DNA of 64,000 bases from Paramecium sonneborni (lineage: Eukaryota > Ciliophora > Oligohymenophorea > Peniculida > Parameciidae), in NCBI GenBank assembly GCA_905182985.1, contig CAJJDN010000038.1, forward strand, positions 390,258 through 454,257. The letters run 5' to 3'. Of this stretch, positions 36,762-50,013 are shown in pieces. Made by a program: the position numbers and the translations under genes. The first letter of the stretch is position 1; each line of letters opens with the position of its first letter. Under the pieces are notes generated by a model. The model saw only the letters and a list, made by a program, of their open reading frames with translations, was not told the DNA's origin and did no database searches.

Positions 36762-38003
36762 ATGGGAAATATAAATATTTGTTGTCCTGAACAAATTGAT
36801 CATACTTATGATAAACGCATATTTCAATTCCAAAAAAAACTTCATAAACTTAACATTTAACTTATTTCATAAGTTTCATATTTAGAAATAATTATTTTTC
36901 ATAAGGTTTGATCATTATGTATATAGAATGTAGTTGGAGAATTAATTGCGAATTGCAATGCACCAAGATTGTTAACAATAAGTGAAAAAGATCAAGAAAC
37001 AAAATTGGAATTTTATGCAAGAATAAAATAGTAAATAGAACTTAATGAATCAAACTTTTTCAATTTACTAATATCAAATTATTTTTAACATTTCAATGAA
37101 GTTTTTGCAGATGAAGAAGTGATAGATATAATTTAACAATTCGATACTATATCTTAGATGCTTAAGATAGTAATATAATCAGGTTTTTAACAAGATTTAA
37201 AACTTTATTTTGGGAACGATCTAGATAAACTTCCAGAATAAGAATTACTTATTTAAAGAGTTCTTTAACATTATTTATTAGGTAAAACGTCTCCAATTAA
37301 GAATAAATTTAATTAAATGCTTAACTTATATTTTTAATAGATGCAATATAATGAATTAAATTAATCAAATATACCAGAGAAAGGAACAGTTTTAGAATAA
37401 AATGATTTTGAAATAGACTAAGCTTTGTTACCAATATAAGGAGGAGAAATTGTAAACATTTCTAATGATAGGTATTTATAATTTAATTATTTATTTAATT
37501 AGTTTTTTAGAGTCATCAGGAGGTTCTGTAAAACAATAATAATAATAAATAATAATTGAAATTGATAATATAATTGAGAATACTGAAAAATAATTTAAAG
37601 ACCTTCCATATGCAACAACATTTGATATTTTGAATAAGATGATAAAAACTACTAAACCTTGGAAAAAGTTTCTATTAATTGAAAAATTTGATAATTTGAT
37701 AACTAAGACTCTTTTAACAAATCGAGATCAAAATCAGATTTAAAATATGTAAGATATCCTTTTTGCTGAAGATTCTAGATCTGACATTTACTTATATATT
37801 TTGTAAATTTTATAAATTTATATAATAGCTATTAGTATGGATAAAAGTTCAAAATAGATTTTAAAGAACATTTATTGAATGCTCTCAAATTAATGTGGGA
37901 ATTTGATGGATTACTTGGAAGTGATATCAAATATATATATTGTCCTTTCTTTCTAAGATTTACAAATGTCTTAGAAATGTATTTGAAAAGTTTGAATATA
38001 TGA
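36762..38003 (+). CDS. Predicted N-myristoylated protein, unknown family
   Basis: It begins MGNINICCPEQIDHTYD. Gly2 plus the cysteine pair at 7-8 is a good dual myristoylation/palmitoylation signal, suggesting membrane attachment. After short introns (about 24 and 21 nt near 36875 and 36908) the frame gives VVGELIANCNAPRL, a helical stretch with RVLQHYLLGKTSPIK, then a poly-Gln tract and TTFDILNKMIKTTKPWKKF. The last exon ends MYLKSLNI at TGA 38001. No domain recognised. The poly-Gln run (near 37539) is written with TAA codons. Confidence 0.55.
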
Positions 38004-38086
38004 TTTATCTATCAACAATAAAATTATTTATTCATTATACATTTCCATATAAATTAATTCTAAAATTAATTATAAAATTAAATATT

Positions 38087-39808
38087 ATGATTCAAGCATT
38101 AACAAAAATGGATCCTATCTAATAATATTATGTCAATGATAACTATCTCAAATCTATTTCAGCAAAAGAAATTAAAACCAATACTTCCTATTCCCCTAAA
38201 GCATTAATATAAGGTTATTGGAAAAAGAATTACTAACCTTTGGTCTTTTTAAATTCATCAAATGAAGAATCAAAAATTACTTTACCTTAAATCAATACAA
38301 GATCTTATATAGCCAACGATTCTAAAAATGAAGAAAATCAAAATGATTCAACTAATAGTTTCAATCATAATATCTAATAAGATTCTATTTTATCTAAATA
38401 TAAAATTAAACCAGCTTGTGCTAATTATTATTAGATGAAAAAAGAGAAATTTAGCATAAAAATACCTGGAAAAGTTATTAAAGGAAGCTTTTCCCATAAT
38501 AAAAATATTTAGTTTCGCAGCACTCCTAAAAATAATAATAATAATGGTTTAAATATTGAGTAAATTACAATAAAATAACCAATATAATCTAAAGCTATAA
38601 TAAAAACCTCTATTTCAAGCAATTCTTCCCTTGATAACAGTCTATCTTATCAAAAACCTATTAATGAAATCTAAAAAAATTCTAAAACTTAAATTATTAG
38701 ACCTATTACATCTGTTTCAAAACCTCTTAATGAAATTTAAATTAAAAAACCCTTTATTAATACAATACTATTACAAGTTTAATTATTAAAAACAATGAAC
38801 TCATCAATAAATAATGTTGTTCTTCTAGTCTTTGATGAACTATTAGGATATTGTGAATCTAGTTATTATGGGTTTCAATCAGACTTTATTTAGTCTCAAC
38901 TCTATTTAGATTATTAAAGTACAAAAGAAAATTATTTTTCTAAATTGATACATAATTCTTCTATTTATGCATTGAAAAATTTAAAAGAACTTATATATGC
39001 CTTATCCAAAACATTCTAATTAATCCTTCTTACAAAACATTTGTAACATTAATTAAATGAGTATGTAAATATTAATCGATTACCTGTTGCTGCTATTTAC
39101 CAAATGAAAGACATTTATTAATCTTCTATCAATTTATAAGCTCTTAATTGTATGGATATTTTAAATGATCTTGAAATTAAAAAACCAAATAATATTATCA
39201 TTATTCAAACTTATGAAAATTTGCATAATAATCCTAACTAAAATATCAAAATATAAGAATAATCAATTATTTATCCTTATGGAATAGATAATGGGATAAA
39301 TCATCTATATACACTCATTCTACCTAATTTAAGTATGCAAACCATTTTAAAAAATGATTTAAATCAATCAAATCATCTATTATTTCATTCTCTCTACTAT
39401 ATTGAATAATTTTGTCAGACTATCTTAGTTAATTGTATATTCAATCGTAAATTACTTAATCTTACTAAGTTTTAAAATTCTGAGTATATGAAACAACTTT
39501 AAAATAAAATTGAATTCAAACTTAATCAAATTGAAAATCTTAAATCAACTTAAAATTTATCAACTTAAAAATATTCAAAAAAAGAAATGATTATTAGAAT
39601 TTCAGAAAAATTTGAGAATTCATAGAAATATTAAGAATTATCATCAGATATCGTATTAAGAAACAAATCAATAATAAAAAGAATCGGAAATTATAAATAA
39701 GATTCAATCAATTTACTTTTGAATGTTAAAGAACAGTTAAAATAAGAATTTGAATTACTAAATTATTGTTAAACTCTACTTGAAAATTGTTATTATATTA
39801 TATTATGA
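38087..39808 (+). CDS. Hypothetical Asn/Ser-rich protein, intronless
   Basis: 573 codons without TGA and without any intron, starting MIQALTKMDPIQQYYVNDN. The first 240 residues are disordered and contain repeated KPINEI/KPLNEI-type motifs. The second half is helical and hydrophobic in period (VLLVFDELLGYCESSYYGF; LYTLILPNLSMQTILK), ending with a coil (EYMKQLQNKIEFKLNQ). No family recognised. The unbroken length makes coding very likely. Confidence 0.7.
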
Positions 39809-40000
39809 TATTTTATACTACGACCAAATTAATCAATTCTAAATAAATAACTTAATAAGAGTTGTTAATTTTAATAATTCTCTAAATTTTAATATCAATT
39901 TTAATTATAAAGGAATCAAAAATCTATGAGCAAATCTAAAATGTATTCTTGATTTATTAATTTTCAATTAAATTAGAATTAAATAATTTATTTATCATTA

Positions 40001-42093
40001 GTTAGATGAGTGGAATATCAAAATTACTTAATAATATCATTAAAACTAGCATAGTGATTTAATAATTTACAATCAAACTACCCAACTTAATTTAATTAAT
40101 TTTTGGATTTCTTGCTTAGCTTTAGATGATAAGTTATTTAGAATAACCTTGTTTTTCACCTTAAAAATCTTTTACCATAATTTTATACTTTACAAGACCT
40201 CATATTTATATTTTTACTTAAGGAAATTATGAAATTTTCTTTATATCCTTTTTTCTTTTAATTCAAATACTAATTATAATTTGGATATATTACTGCATTT
40301 CCTTAAATGGAACACCATACAAAAATATAATCAATGAAATATAATTCGGTCAAATGAACTAAAATAAAACTTAGCTTATTATTTCAATTATCGCTTTATT
40401 TTTGTTTTTTAATAAAGTCTATATAGGCCATAATATAATAGAATTTTGTATGTTGCTACTTGCGTAAAAACAATAGAATCCATTTTATTTTATTATAATC
40501 AGCATCATCTTAAGTCTATAAATAAGTATAATCTTATTTATTTAATGGCAATATTTAAATAGAAGCATTAAATTTATACCATCATTGTAATATTTAACTA
40601 TCAATCAATCATATACAAATATAATAAATTTGTACTTAAAATTACTTTAAATAATAAATTATACTTTTTTGGAAAATAATGAATCTGCTAAAATTGCTTA
40701 AGCATTATTAATTATCATAAATTTTATGCATAAATTTTGGTAAATTAGATTTAACAATATTCATATGAGAAATCAATATCTATTTATTATAATTATAGTA
40801 GGCAGCCTTGGTTCATTAATGGCATTTTTATAATTATTGGAATTAATTTTTACTCCTCGTTTTACTATAAGATTATGGATTCCGTTAGCACCAATTAGTT
40901 TGTTTATTATCAAAAATTTATTAGATAGAAATCTCCATTAAATGATGATCAAAAATAATTTCGATGAATTAAAAATTAGTGAATTGAAATACATTTCATG
41001 CATTATTTAAAACGGTATAGATACTAAATAGCTTTACAATTAAATCNGTTAGATGAGTGGAATATCAAAATTACTTAATAATATCATTAAAACTAGCATA
41101 GTGATTTAATAATTTACAATCAAACTACCCAACTTAATTTAATTAATTTTTGGATTTCTTGCTTAGCTTTAGATGATAAGTTATTTAGAATAACCTTGTT
41201 TTTCACCTTAAAAATCTTTTACCATAATTTTATACTTTACAAGACCTCATATTTATATTTTTACTTAAGGAAATTATGAAATTTTCTTTATATCCTTTTT
41301 TCTTTTAATTCAAATACTAATTATAATTTGGATATATTACTGCATTTCCTTAAATGGAACACCATACAAAAATATAATCAATGAAATATAATTCGGTCAA
41401 ATGAACTAAAATAAAACTTAGCTTATTATTTCAATTATCGCTTTATTTTTGTTTTTTAATAAAGTCTATATAGGCCATAATATAATAGAATTTTGTATGT
41501 TGCTACTTGCGTAAAAACAATAGAATCCATTTTATTTTATTATAATCAGCATCATCTTAAGTCTATAAATAAGTATAATCTTATTTATTTAATGGCAATA
41601 TTTAAATAGAAGCATTAAATTTATACCATCATTGTAATATTTAACTATCAATCAATCATATACAAATATAATAAATTTGTACTTAAAATTACTTTAAATA
41701 ATAAATTATACTTTTTTGGAAAATAATGAATCTGCTAAAATTGCTTAAGCATTATTAATTATCATAAATTTTATGCATAAATTTTGGTAAATTAGATTTA
41801 ACAATATTCATATGAGAAATCAATATCTATTTATTATAATTATAGTAGGCAGCCTTGGTTCATTAATGGCATTTTTATAATTATTGGAATTAATTTTTAC
41901 TCCTCGTTTTACTATAAGATTATGGATTCCGTTAGCACCAATTAGTTTGTTTATTATCAAAAATTTATTAGATAGAAATCTCCATTAAATGATGATCAAA
42001 AATAATTTCGATGAATTAAAAATTAGTGAATTGAAATACATTTCATGCATTATTTAAAACGGTATAGATACTAAATAGCTTTACAATTAAATC
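40001..42093. repeat. Exact direct repeat at contig join 6 (40001-41046 = 41048-42093)
   Basis: 1046 bp before the N at 41047 are repeated exactly after it. Both copies carry the N-terminal membrane domain of the following giant gene. This is an unmerged contig overlap. Confidence 0.95.
40006..41046 (+). pseudogene. 5' fragment of giant membrane-protein gene (assembly copy)
   Basis: It starts MSGISKLLNNIIKTSIVIQQ and equals the first 347 codons of the gene at 41053-45944, then breaks at the N. The upstream flank present here (39809-40005) is the true promoter side of that gene. Confidence 0.9.
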
Positions 42094-45000
42094 TTTCTTT
42101 TTTAATATATTTAAAATTTTTGTTAGAAAAATGAAATCTCATTTTCCTAAGAATAACAATTTTCTTAAAAAATGATTGAAATAATAAAATTTCATATACT
42201 TCAATAAATGTTAAGATAATTAGAAAAACTATCAGAAAGAATCAAAAACCCTTTTTATTTAGTTTAGATTTACATAAATTATATTTAAACATTAATTATT
42301 TTAAATAAGTATGTTGAAGCCCAACATATTATTGAATAATTGTTTAGATATAAAAGCAATATTCCTACATTTTAGAGTTCAAGAACATGTAAATTAATAA
42401 TAAGATCTGAACTTGGAGATTCATAATAAACATTTTTAAAAATATTAGAATATAAAATAATAGCAATGATGTAAACTAAAATGGTTCAGTAAATATCTAA
42501 ATCAAAATCAAATTAATAAACAATTTCTTTAGCTATGAGATAATTATCTATTATTAATTCAAATACTCTTGATGTTTAATCAATGTTTATAAATGTATCA
42601 ATTTTAAAAGTAGAATTCTTTTAATTTATAATAAATGATAAAATCTAATAGAATTAATTTAATCGTAAGGTTTAAAAGATTCTAAGAGAAATGGAGAATT
42701 TTCTTTAAAAATTAAAATAAAACTACAATTTATTTCCAAGTATTTGTAATATTAATTAATAGCAATATCAAATTAGAGTATTTTGATGATATATTAAGTT
42801 GAAATTTTGAATAATGTTTTAGATGCATATAATTTAAGTTAGACAATAGCACTTGATGAAGATATTATATTAAAACATAATCAATCTGAATTATTTAACT
42901 TTTTTAATTAAAGTTTTAATTTTATCTTATTCAAGATAATTGATGTATAAAACATTATCATTGAATATCATTCAATAACATAGGGTTAAAATTTCACAAT
43001 TAAAGAAGGTGATTAATTATCAAACTTAATACCAGTGTCATTAAAATACTAACATTAGTTACTAATTGAAATCTTTTTAGAAACAGGAAAAAATAGATTT
43101 TTTTAACAGATTGATGAAACCTATATTAAGATACGATAAGGTATTATATAACCAATTGATATTTGTATGGATTTGAATCATCAGAATTCATAAAATATAG
43201 AAATTACTACAGTATATAGATTACCTTAAAGTGATAAACATATGATATTTGTAGATTCTAATTTTCGACTTTAAGAAATTAGTCATAATTTATTTTATTG
43301 TGGTTTAAATCTATCTGAAAGTTATTTAGATCATATTATAGGTATACATATAAATAAAGTAATTCCATAATTCAAAAAATATATTGATGATAACAATTAT
43401 GATATAAAGATTTGTCCAATAAATTTTATAAATAGTCAAGAAGATATTGAATAAAGAGGAAAATCAAGAACATTTAATTGTCTTGAAGAAATTGAAAATA
43501 TCTCATTATATTCATGTCATTTGTTGATTTCTAAAAGATTTTTTTAAGAAAATCAATATATATTTGTTTTAAGAATTGATAACTTAAAACTAGATAAAGT
43601 TAGTTCTTGTACATAATTTAAATTCATGCAAAATTCTGAACCTATCTAAGATATTGATGAATAAATTGAAATTAATTTACCAGATCCTGAAGAAGAATTT
43701 TAAAAGCAATAAATTATTTTAAATACTGAACGTCAATAAGAATTTTAAATAGATTTATTATAAGATAAAAATGATTTTTAGATTATATAAGAAAAAAAAT
43801 AGACTGAAACTTCTTTTCTTCGTCTTAGTAATAAATAAAATTAAAAATTAGAAGATTTTACAAATCTATCTAGTATTGCTAAAATAAAGAGATCTCCCTA
43901 TTATTAAAAATTTAAATAAGTTTCCTTTATCCTTAATTCATAAAATCAATCTAAAAATTAGATTACATTTAATATTCTTTATTTAATATATATACTTGTA
44001 ATACTTATTTTTTCAATAACAATTTTAGATGAAACTTATTATTTTAGAAAATTGATATCTCATTTAGATTTACTATCAATCAAGAATGAAATTTATTTAC
44101 CAATTAACTCTTTTTTAGTCACAAGATATACTATTGTAACATATAATTCATTACTAAGTCTTTAAGCAATAGATGAAATTGAATATCAATAATTGATTAA
44201 ATTTCCTAAATCAAATTTATTATCAGGATATGACCTTCTAAAAAAGAGTATTACTAAAGTATTATCCATAACTGAATTTCAACCATTCTTATAAGAGAAT
44301 TATTTAACACTCTCTTTATACGTAAAGAATAACACTGGAATAAATTATAATATTAGCTTTAGAGAATCAATTCATTTTCTATTAAATTATTAATATGAAT
44401 ATAAATTAGCTTATACAGTTAAACCTTTATAAACAGATGGGCCTTATTTTTATTATTCTTATAAGAATTTTCTAACATTATATAAAAAGTTTGTTGATCT
44501 TGAACAATTTACTTTAGAATAAACATTAATGTATTCAAATGAAAAGATGAATATTATAAGGCTTTACATTACATTATTTGGAATTATATCTTTTATTTTG
44601 ATATTTCTAAAAATCTATCATTTAAAGAAAATTAGAAATAATAAAAATAAAATATTGACTATATTAAAAAATTAAGATTTACATTAGGTTGAATTGGAAA
44701 TAATAAGATTGAAATAAATAATTTAAAAAATGTAAAATGATAAATAAATAATCTATGGATATTCTATTGATTTAGATAATATTGACAAATCTATGAAAAT
44801 AAAATAATAAAATTTTAAATAACGTTAAATTAACAACAAAAAATAAATGGACTTAAATATATTTAGAAAATCATTGATAATTATATTGCATTATCTATTG
44901 TATTTTTCTTTAAGTATAAGTTTTTATTTGATTTCACATAATGAGATAATTTATTATTAAAATGTGGCAAAATTTTACTAAAAAATATCAGATGCTAGTG

Positions 45001-45944
45001 TAAATGTTTTAGTGTTATATGCTTGGAAAGAAGCATTATATTTTAAAGCTACATTTACATTTTTTACAGCTTCTGAAATAAAAGATCTATATTAGCATGT
45101 AGAATAGAGTTTAGATGGTTTAAAAGAATTCAATTTAAATTTGCTTTAATTTGATTAAATTGATAATTTATTTGGATCATCTAATTAAATAATAGAAAAA
45201 ATAAATTAAATATCTGTTTGTGATAATTTAAGTGAAGTATAAATTTCATAATATTATTATTATAGGATTATAAGATTAAAGCATAAGAGATTTGTAATAA
45301 GGTTATGTAGGGAGTATTAAAAGGAGGTCTAGCTAATGCATTAAATTATGTGATCAATAGTATCTCTAATGAATATGCATTCACTCATTTTGATAATAGA
45401 TTAACATTAGAAAAGTTAGAATTAGAAGGTTCCACTTTATTATCAGATGTTCTCTCTAAATTTTCTGAAATTATAAAGAATTAAATTTAATTCTAAACAA
45501 GCGAATTATAATTTATTGTTTATGTAAATTATTAATAAATCCTAGATAACTGTATCATTGTATTTACTATTTGAAATTGGAAGTATATATTGTTTAAGAT
45601 TGTTATCTAAATCAGAATTAAATAAAATGATTCTTTTATAAAAATTCATTTATTTAATTCCTTAAGGAACATTATATTTTGATGAATAATTTTAGAGAGA
45701 AATAAAAAGATTGATATTGAATGGTTAGATTGCTTGAAATTAAATTAAATATATGATTAATAAATCATAAGAATATTTTTTAAATTTCTTGATTAAATTA
45801 TAAAACATAATGAGTATTTTTTAATTCTTCCATTTCATTTTAAATTGCTTAAAAATCTTAAGGTTTTTAACTTTTTACATTAATCTTATTTTTCTTTAGA
45901 TTAAACTAAAGCAGAGAAAACAAGTGCTTTAATTACTACATTGA
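41053..45944 (+). CDS. Giant polytopic membrane protein of a ciliate family
   Basis: About 1,600 residues. The first 350 carry many hydrophobic spans (FFLLIQILIIIWIYYCIS; FYFIIISIILSL; YLFIIIIVGSLGSLMAF). A soluble middle of about 650 residues follows, then two further TM pairs flanking extracytosolic loops (ITFNILYLIYILVILIFS; LYITLFGIISFILIFLKI; SLIIILHYLLYFSLSISFYL). The architecture resembles ciliate sensor-like multi-TM proteins with PAS-type middles (TmcB-like), but no catalytic motif was found. It is open from 41053 to 42791. A frame change near 42790 and a 29-nt intron near 45239 need confirmation. The C-terminus past 45700 is uncertain and the TGA at 45942 is tentative. Confidence 0.6.
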
Positions 45945-46123
45945 ATTTTTGATTGTAGTATTCTATTGTTTATTTGATTTATTAATATGATAAGAAGTGG
46001 GTTTTTATTTGAATTTAGTAATAAATCATTATTCACAATTTTATATCTAAATATATTTTATTAATTATGATTTATTTATAACATAAAGCAAAAATAAATA
46101 TTTATTACTTAATATAATTGATT

Positions 46124-49100
46124 TCATTAATGATCATTAAGATTAAGTATAATAATCAGCTACAACTCTATAAAGCTATGTAAATTGTTTTGATTTTGAA
46201 ATAGATCCTTTTCGAGTTTTTAATTAAGATTATTTCCTCTAATCTTAATTCTCTCCATCTCCCTATAATTCAGATTCAGAAATTGTTTTAAAATTAATAA
46301 ACTGTTGCTCTCCTCCCTAATATGTTAACTACATAAATTAAGTTGGAAATTATCCAGTCTCCTAAAATGATGTATCTACATTTCCTTAATTATTCTAATT
46401 TTTAGGATAATTTTATTATTAGATTAAATTACCATCTGATTAATAAGATTAATTTTATTGTAATGATTTATAATTTTAAGCTGTTTCTGATTTTTACATA
46501 CTTCTACTTGGTCTCTTTTGAGATGATTTAATTGTTTTATTTCTTGATGATTAATTTGAAACTATATCATTATTACTCTTTGTTAATATTTGTGGTAAAA
46601 TTTCGATAGTTTCTTATTATTTAAATTATGGAAGAGGTTTAATTGGTTTAAATCCAAATTAATTAGGTTTTTATTTTGCTTAATTTTATGTCTAAAGTAC
46701 ACCTTAGGACTTCTATTATTAGTTTTACTATTTTTAAAATCCATAATTTTATAATTATTAAGTTGAAGATGATTAATTTCTGACACCATCTACTATAGAA
46801 TTTAACAAATTCTCTAAAGTACTATCATTTTGTAACTAATGTTCTATTATCTCTTAAATACTATTATCATTTTCAATTGAATCAATTATTGTAATTAAAT
46901 TTGAATTACCTTATTGTTATTATTATTATTATTATCTTTTCAATTTTATTTTTTAAATTAACTTTTTTTATATTATATCTTAAATATTCTAACTTAATAT
47001 TGTAGATTTATCAGGTTAATCACTTTATTCCTCTTTTTAAATTACATAATTATTAAACTTTTAAGATTCTAACATTAATTTTTCTTCAATTATTTTCATA
47101 TCTTAATCCTTATTCATTAAATTTATTTCTTATCTTTTCAATTTCTCATCTTAATCAGCCATTATCTAAGCCTATTTACTTATAGTAAATTATTTAATAA
47201 CTAAATCTTCTTCAAATTCTTTTCTTTATTTTACTAAACTCTAAATATTTTATTAATAAAAGATCATCTATTCATCATAATCAAATTTCATATCTTCAAA
47301 TTCTCTTTAAGCTTATGAATAATCTCCTTTTACTTAATCTAATTCCTTTTAAATCTCTCTTATTATTAATTATTATTTCTTTATTTTATCTGAAAATCCT
47401 TAATTCTAATTTGTTATCCAATTCAATTCTTAATTAATTCTTGCATTATCTTTCTCCAATTTTCTTATTTTACTCCCTTAATCAATTATCTATCTAGCTT
47501 ATTCCTCTTTCTTTAATAAATATTCTTAATACTATCTAACATATTAATAAAATTTTACTTAGTTTAATTTTCTAATTCAAATTTTAATTATGTTTCATTT
47601 TATTCCAATTTATAAATTGTTATATCTTAATTTTATATTTTTTATTTTAATTCTTCATTCTAAACTTATTGTGATAAAACCTCTTTCTAATATTATTCCT
47701 ACATCACTTAATGTGATTACTTCAAATCTTTGTATAATAATTACAATTCATCATTTTAAATTGATTTCTAAAGTAATAATTAATTTAAATTATCTAATTT
47801 TTATTAATTCTATCTAGATGTTACTTCAACTTATTATGATAGATTTTATATTGTTTACTATTATAATTTTATTAAAATATCTTACAAATTAAGAGTGAAT
47901 TCTATCATTTAAAATTTTTTCATTCTATTCCATCTTATTAATACAATTTGTCAATCTCTCTACATATTAACTTAATGTTGAATTATTAACAATCTAAAAA
48001 CTATTAGCATTTTCTAGGTTTTCCACTTTCTTAACATTAATATCTAAATTTCCTTTTGTTATCTCTTAAGCTACTAATAAAGAATTGAATTAATGTTTCA
48101 ACTAAAATTACTTAATTAAATACATTACTCAATTTTTATTTCTTATTGAAATACTTATCTTACAATTCTTAATTAGACTTCTTTAACTTACTCAAACTAT
48201 CTTCAAGTAATTTAATTTAATTTAATAAATCTTAAGATTTCTATTAAATATACATATCTATTTATTATTAATAAACCATTATTCTATTTCTAAGTTCTTA
48301 ATTTTCCTACCTCAATTTTTCTTCCTCTTATTATTGTAATTCATCATCTCTTTATTTTAATTATAAAAAAGGATTAGTAACAAAAGTTGTCGCTTAGTGT
48401 TATTACTTAATAATTTAATTCTATAATTTAGATATTAATTCATCTGAATTTTTCAACAATTAGTTTTTTAATGATACAGTAGATGTGTAATCAATAATAC
48501 TAATTTTTAATAAATTATTTTCTTCATTTAACTTTTCTATCCTCTTTAAAAAGTTCTATCTTTCCTCCAACAAATCTTCATTTTAGTTCTATTTTTATTT
48601 CAACTGTTTATTTAGATATTATAATTCATCCAAAAGTAACTATTATTTACACACTAATTCACTAAACTATTATCTAATTAATCCTGTTTTATTTTCAAGT
48701 CTAAATCTTTTCTCTAATTCTCTCTCTGCAGCATCATCAGCCAATAAATATCTATTATTTAAAATATCTAATTAATTTTTCAAGTTTTATTCTATCTTAT
48801 TATGGTTTTATATTTATTCCTCCTATTTCTCTGATTATTCCAATAATTTATTCTATAAATCTTAATTTTAGATTCCAATAACCTCGTTATCCTTAATTAC
48901 TTGTTTTACTTCTTTAAAATGCTATTCAATCAATTACTATATTATCATCTAATAATCAGAGCTATTATATCTCTCTAACAAAATTAAAAACACCTTCCAG
49001 ATTAAACCTTTTACTAATAAAATATCCTCTCCAATACATTAATTTAAAAGTTCATTGAATCCTTTTGAATATACATATAATCCTTTGTAAATGCGATCTA

Positions 49101-49301
49101 TTGTATCTTTTTTTAATCCTCTCCCCTTAAATTTAATTATTTATATACCATCAATTAATGTCTACTAATTCCAACTTCTTCCATTGTTTTAAATCTAACA
49201 TCCATAGCTAAAGTATCAATAATCCATTGTTCAGCTGCCTTGTTTATATTTGTAGTTTAAGCACGTGAAAAATTTTATTGTCTTTTAATATCTGTAGACA
49301 T
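46124..49301 (-). CDS. Long coiled-coil protein
   Basis: It starts MSTDIKRQQNFSRAQTTNIN and, after a 23-nt intron, reads LMGRGLKKDTIDRIYKGL. The first 150 residues form a compact helical head (DTLAMDVRFKTMEEVG; GEDILLVKGLIWKVFLILLE). The rest is almost continuous heptad coil rich in Gln, Glu, Asn and Lys (AERELEKRFRLENKTG; LNKQLKQKQNQNEDLLEE), with frame-keeping short introns (for example 27 nt near 47540). Head plus long coil resembles TSNAXIP1-like and other axonemal or basal-body proteins, but this is only a guess. The C-terminus is uncertain (stop near 46124 or 46134). Confidence 0.65.
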
Positions 49302-50013
49302 ATACTGTTAATTATATAAAGTATATATTATAATATTATAAATATCAACTAATTAAGATTACATTTCAGCATTTTATTATTACAATTTTTATTCACATCT
49401 AAACATACTAATCTTTATATTGAGATAAACCTTTTTTAATTTATTTCATCTTTTATTCCTATTAGACATCTATAAAAACTACTCAGGAATTATAAAAATA
49501 TATAGCATTCATTCTATTTATTTAATTAAAAGTCTGATTATAGTCTATTAATTTAACAAATTATATTGCTTTTAATTAAACTTTTGTAAAACCGTTGTGA
49601 AAATCTATAATTTTTTAAAGATAATATATCCCTCGAAAATAATTAAATAATTTGATAATAAAACATAATCTATATATAATTTAATTATTTTGAATACTTT
49701 TTATAATTTTTTAGAGATTATTTTTCTACAATTCAAATTTGCATTTAATGATTGAATCATCTTTTGTTAAAGTAATTTATTTTGTTTTCCTTATATTATT
49801 AGGAAATAGACGTTTTAGCAATTAGGGTAATAGAATTATAAATATAGATATATCAATATGTAATTTATAATTAATATAAATAAATAATGTTAATAAAACA
49901 TAATAATAAATTTATTCAATATGTAAAAAGTATTTATTGATTATTGAGGCATTTATTATTTTATCTTTATAATTATTTATATGTAATAAAGTAAGTTCAG
50001 AACAGTGTCACCA
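49302..50013. other. Divergent intergenic region between two coiled-coil genes
   Basis: About 700 bp, very AT-rich, with runs such as AATATAAATAAATAA. It should hold promoters for both flanking genes. I see no RNA gene or conserved ORF. An upstream exon of the next gene may start near 49981 (ATGTAATAAAGTAAG), but this is not decided. Confidence 0.5.
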
